A stretch of 64,000 nucleotides of DNA from positions 215,116 through 279,115 of the forward strand of contig NZ_BMQQ01000003.1 of the NCBI RefSeq assembly GCF_014648195.1. The letters are read 5' to 3'. A program made the translations under genes and the position numbers. This DNA comes from Streptomyces purpureus (GTDB taxonomy: Bacteria > Actinomycetota > Actinomycetes > Streptomycetales > Streptomycetaceae). Under the pieces are notes generated by a model. It was not told where the DNA came from and made no database searches. It was given only the letters and a program-made list of their open reading frames with translations. Shown piece after piece: positions 61,392 to 64,000 of this stretch. Position 1 is the stretch's first letter, and the number at the start of each line of letters is the position of its first letter.

Positions 61392-61465
61392 GTTGGGTCG
61401 AGTCGGGCTTCGCCAAGGTCACCGTCGAAGGTGTGACTCTCCACGACCTGACCAGGCCCGCGTGA
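61364..61465 (+). pseudogene. C-terminal remnant of an unidentified gene
   Basis: A second frame reads GGNTSSQLLSWVESGFAKVT followed by VEGVTLHDLTRPA and a stop at 61463-61465. It has coding-like codon use and ends like a natural protein, but no start or body is present. It looks like the tail of a gene fused to the kinase remnant by deletion. I do not recognise the family. Confidence 0.55.
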
Positions 61466-61470
61466 AAATC

Positions 61471-61534
61471 CTTGTACAGCGTATGGGAGAGCCTTGTACG
61501 GTGTACGCCGCACAGTCCCGTACACCGTACAAGG
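61471..61534. promoter_or_regulatory. TetR-type operator palindrome before the MFS gene
   Basis: CCTTGTACGGTGTAC (61492-61506) and GTACACCGTACAAGG (61520-61534) form a perfect 15-bp inverted repeat with 13 bp between. A third partial copy, CTTGTACAGCGTA, begins at 61471. The right arm ends at the AAGGAG ribosome site. It is a good binding site for the TetR protein encoded at 63081. Confidence 0.8.
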
Positions 61535-61542
61535 AGCGTGGC

Positions 61543-63051
61543 ATGACGGCGACGACCGCCGAGTCCACCACCCCCGCCCCCACCGGCGGCCATCCGCAGC
61601 GCTGGCTGATCCTCGGCGTCATCTGTCTCGCCCAGCTCACCGTGCTGCTCGACAACACCGTCCTCAGCGTCGCGATCCCCTCCCTCACCAAGGAGCTCGA
61701 CGCCTCCACGTCCGACATCCAGTGGATGATCAACGCGTACTCCCTGGTCCAGTCCGGTCTGCTGCTCACGGCCGGAAACGCCGCGGACCGCTACGGCCGC
61801 AAACTGATGCTGATGACCGGCCTCGCGATATTCGGCATCGGCTCACTCGCCGCCGGTCTCGCGCAGTCCTCGACCCAGCTGATCGCCGCCCGCGCGGGCA
61901 TGGGTATCGGCGGCGCGCTGCTGATGACCACGACCCTCGCCGTCGTCGTGCAGATCTTCGACGACAGCGAGCGGGTGAAGGCCATCGCGCTGTGGTCCAC
62001 GGTCAGTTCGCTCGGTTTCGCGGCCGGGCCGCTGATCGGCGGCGTGATGCTGGACCGCTTCTGGTGGGGCGCGATCTTCCTGATCAACATTCCGGTCGCG
62101 GTGCTCGGTCTGGTGGCCGTCGCCGCGCTCGTCCCCGAGTCCAAGCACAAGCAGGGGGAGCGGCCCGACCTGCTCGGCGCGCTGCTCTCCACGATCGGTA
62201 TGACCGCCGTCGTGTACGCGATCATCTCCGGCCCGGACCACGGCTGGGCGTCGGCCGAGGTGCTGGTCTCGGCCTCGATCGGGGTGCTCGTCCTGGGCGC
62301 CTTCACGCTGTGGGAGCTGCGGACCCCGCATCCCATGCTGGACATGCACTTCTTCCGTAACCAGCGGTTCGTCGGCGCGGTCGCGGGCGCGATCCTGGTG
62401 GCCTTCGGCATGACCGGTTCGTTGTTCCTGCTCACCCAGCACCTGCAGTTCGTGCTCGGGTACGGGCCCCTGGACGCGGGTCTGCGGACGGCGCCGCTCG
62501 CGCTCACGATCGTCGCCCTCAACCTGACGGGGGCCGGTGCCCGGCTGCTGCCCAAGCTGGGCACGCCGCTGACCATCGCGATCGGTATGGCGCTGGTCGC
62601 GGCGGGTCTTGCCGCCATCGCCGTCCTCGGCGGGCAGAACGGCTACGGCGGGATGCTGCTGGGGCTCGTGGTGATGGGTGCGGGGATCGCGCTGTCCATG
62701 CCCGCCATGGCCAACGCCATCATGAGCGCCATACCGCCGGAGAAGGCGGGCGTCGGCGCGGGGATCAACGGCACCCTGGCCGAGTTCGGCAACGGCCTCG
62801 GTGTCGCCGTCCTCGGTGCCGTGCTGAACGCCCGGTTCACCGCGCTGGTCTCCACCGCGGCCGTCTCCCTGCCGGCGGCGCTCGCCGCGGCCGGCGGGCC
62901 GGCCGAGCGGGCCAGGATCTCCGACGCGTTCGCCTCAGGACTGGAGACGAGTCAGCTGGTCGGCGCGGTCGCGGTGCTCGCGGGTGGTCTGCTGGCGGCG
63001 CTGCTGCTGCGCCGGGCCGAGCGCTCCGACGCGCCGAAGGCGGCGGCATAG
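61543..63051 (+). CDS. MFS drug exporter, DHA2 (EmrB/QacA) family
   Basis: The 502-residue membrane protein has 14 predicted helices, as expected for the DHA2 family. It shows LDNTVLSVAIPSLTKELDASTSDIQWMINAYSLVQSGLLLTAG and DRYGRKLMLMTGLAIFGIGS (motif A), then VSSLGFAAGPLIGGVMLDRFWWGAIFLINIPVAV (motif C). It probably expels toxic organic compounds with proton exchange; the substrate is not deducible. The ATG at 61543 follows AAGGAG directly after the operator palindrome. A TetR regulator follows after 29 bp in the same direction. Confidence 0.94.
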   Translation: MTATTAESTTPAPTGGHPQRWLILGVICLAQLTVLLDNTVLSVAIPSLTKELDASTSDIQWMINAYSLVQSGLLLTAGNAADRYGRKLMLMTGLAIFGIGSLAAGLAQSSTQLIAARAGMGIGGALLMTTTLAVVVQIFDDSERVKAIALWSTVSSLGFAAGPLIGGVMLDRFWWGAIFLINIPVAVLGLVAVAALVPESKHKQGERPDLLGALLSTIGMTAVVYAIISGPDHGWASAEVLVSASIGVLVLGAFTLWELRTPHPMLDMHFFRNQRFVGAVAGAILVAFGMTGSLFLLTQHLQFVLGYGPLDAGLRTAPLALTIVALNLTGAGARLLPKLGTPLTIAIGMALVAAGLAAIAVLGGQNGYGGMLLGLVVMGAGIALSMPAMANAIMSAIPPEKAGVGAGINGTLAEFGNGLGVAVLGAVLNARFTALVSTAAVSLPAALAAAGGPAERARISDAFASGLETSQLVGAVAVLAGGLLAALLLRRAERSDAPKAAA

Positions 63052-63080
63052 CATCGGGGCAGCAGCGCGAGGAGGATCCC

Positions 63081-63848
63081 ATGGTGTCGGCAGCCGAAGG
63101 TACGAAGCGTCCGGCGCGGTCGAGTGTGTGGCTGGACGGCAAGGCGGCCCGGGGCCGCCGGGCCGATCAGCCCTCCGGGCTCGACCGGGACCGGATCACC
63201 GCGGCGGCGGTTCGGCTGCTCGACGCCGACGGGCTGGGGAAGTTCTCGATGCGCCGCCTCGCGGCCGAGCTGAACGTCACCGCGATGTCCGTCTACTGGT
63301 ACGTCGACACCAAGGACGACCTGCTGGAGCTGGCGCTCGACGCGGTGATCGGTGAGGTGGAGCTCCCGGACGTGTCCGACGTCGCCGACTGGCGCGGACA
63401 GCTCCGGGAGCTGGCCGGCGGCTACCGGGAGATGCTCGTGCGGCACCCCTGGGCCTCGCACCTGACGGGCACGTACCTCAACATCGGCCCGAACGCGGTG
63501 GCGTTCGCGGCCCGTGGCCACGCGGTGATGGCCAACACCGATCTGCCGCCGTACGGCCAGATGGGCGGGCTGGCCGCGGTGTTCCAGTTCGTGTACGGCT
63601 TCGGCACCATCGAGGGCCAGTTCCTGCAGCGGTGTGTGAGCGCGGGTGTCAGCCAGGACGACTACTACCGCGAGGCCGTGCAGGTGATGACCGAGCAGCC
63701 GCGGTTCGCGGAGAACTTCCCGAACGCGGTGGGGCTGCTCGCGGAGCGGAGCGGGGAGAGCGTCGCGGCGATGCGCGAGCGGGACTTCACGTTCGCGCTC
63801 GACCTCATCATCAAGGGCATCGAGGCGATGGCCGCCCGCCCGGAGTGA
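63081..63848 (+). CDS. TetR/AcrR-family transcriptional regulator
   Basis: The 255-residue repressor has an N-terminal helix-turn-helix (DRDRITAAAVRLLDADGLGKFSMRRLAAELNVTAMSVYWYVDTKDDLLELALDAV). A C-terminal ligand-binding domain of the TetR_C tetracycline-repressor-like type follows (YREMLVRHPWASHL...FVYGFGTIEGQF). It is encoded 29 bp after the MFS exporter, with a strong GAGGAGG ribosome site, and likely controls it through the palindrome at 61471-61534. The stop codon falls within the first unit of a 37-bp tandem repeat. Confidence 0.93.
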   Translation: MVSAAEGTKRPARSSVWLDGKAARGRRADQPSGLDRDRITAAAVRLLDADGLGKFSMRRLAAELNVTAMSVYWYVDTKDDLLELALDAVIGEVELPDVSDVADWRGQLRELAGGYREMLVRHPWASHLTGTYLNIGPNAVAFAARGHAVMANTDLPPYGQMGGLAAVFQFVYGFGTIEGQFLQRCVSAGVSQDDYYREAVQVMTEQPRFAENFPNAVGLLAERSGESVAAMRERDFTFALDLIIKGIEAMAARPE

Positions 63849-63951
63849 GCGCGCCGCGCCGTGCCCTTGCGCCCGCCCGGAGTGAGCGCGCCGCGCCGTG
63901 CCCTTGCGCCCGCCTGGAGTGACCGCGCCGCGCCGTGCCCGCGTGCCCGCC
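63841..63951. repeat. 37-bp tandem repeat, three copies
   Basis: Units at 63841-63877 and 63878-63914 are identical (CGGAGTGAGCGCGCCGCGCC...GCGCCCGCC), and a third at 63915-63951 is diverged. The first contains the final codons and TGA of the TetR gene, so the array arose by duplication of the gene's end. Confidence 0.88.
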
Positions 63952-63960
63952 GGTGCGTGT

Positions 63961-64000
63961 TCAGAGGACGGGCAGGTCTCCCTGGACCGCCTGGATGTCC
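63961..64000 (-). CDS. C-terminal tail of an unidentified gene (cut by window edge)
   Basis: The minus strand reads DIQAVQGDLPVL and a stop at 63961-63963, with normal Streptomyces codon use. Only 12 residues are visible, so the family cannot be named. It converges on the TetR gene. Confidence 0.5.
   Translation of the reverse strand, partial: DIQAVQGDLPVL

Noticed and set aside
1..64000. CRISPR arrays, rRNA genes, biosynthetic PKS/NRPS genes or prophage structural genes
   Set aside because: None were seen. The only repeat arrays are the 120-bp, 14-bp and 37-bp ones, which lack spacer structure.

Overview
High-GC actinobacterial chromosome DNA, almost certainly from a Streptomyces species. 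Supporting signs are strong G/C bias at third codon positions, many GTG starts, ATGA/GTGA operon overlaps, a parS site inside a gene, DnaA boxes of the TTGTCCACA/TTATCCACA type, and a gene order that (from memory, not searched) follows the S. coelicolor oriC-proximal core from cydABCD to an MFS/TetR pair. Most of the window is conserved core genome. It also contains one short foreign-looking islet beside tRNA-Ser and one locus with gene decay.

Layout. 1-6.1 kb: cydA (5' end outside the window), cydB and a fused cydDC exporter, with a perfect parS overlapping the cydDC start codon. 6.1-14.8 kb: a two-GAF histidine kinase, a HAD phosphatase, an LLM oxidoreductase, a small conserved protein, KptA, a MerR regulator, an EphD-type hydrolase/dehydrogenase fusion and an M24 peptidase-like protein; a DnaA-box group lies between the merR and kptA genes. 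15.0-18.5 kb: two ABC-2 ATPase/permease pairs in one operon. 18.6-25.3 kb: dihydrolipoyl dehydrogenase, a second HAD phosphatase, serS, pheA and the Dyp peroxidase dtpA; the 606-bp serS-pheA gap holds a second DnaA-box cluster, and dtpA carries a near-perfect parS. 25.3-30.1 kb: an extracytoplasmic copper set (CopC-CopD fusion, PCuAC chaperone, Sco, YcnI, a membrane protein) next to dtpA.

30.3-40.9 kb: two RsbW-like ATPases, PepP, a GAF-SpoIIE phosphatase, a primase/polymerase homologue that has lost its catalytic motif, a secreted protein, a SEC-C/DUF5926 protein, a glycerophosphodiesterase and an HtrA-type protease. 40.9-43.6 kb: a 2.5-kb islet between a 5' half-copy of tRNA-Ser(TGA), with its own promoter-like -10, and an intact tRNA-Ser(TGA). 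It carries a small secreted protein, a VanZ-domain membrane protein and an IS5-type transposase remnant. 43.7-45.2 kb: a primase/polymerase with intact DxD and a small Asn-rich secreted protein.

45.3-52.7 kb: a tightly overlapping five-gene operon (ACAD, DUF35/MaoC, ACAD, MaoC, thiolase-like) that matches the mycobacterial igr steroid side-chain degradation set, preceded by a perfect operator-like palindrome. It is followed by a SigE-family sigma factor and an acyl-CoA synthetase, whose stop codon is followed by seven exact-length 14-bp repeats. 52.8-64 kb: a 1300-residue PAS/kinase-like/receiver protein with key phosphorelay residues replaced, an SSI-type protease inhibitor, tRNA-Ser(GCT), tRNA-Arg(ACG), a DUF2797 protein, a monooxygenase-like/amidohydrolase pair, an OmpR-type regulator whose partner kinase is reduced to about 44 codons, and an MFS exporter with its TetR regulator and a 15-bp operator palindrome. 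A 37-bp tandem repeat and the tail of one more gene end the window.

All coordinates and motifs were read by eye from the sequence. Family names come from motif recognition, not from database searches.
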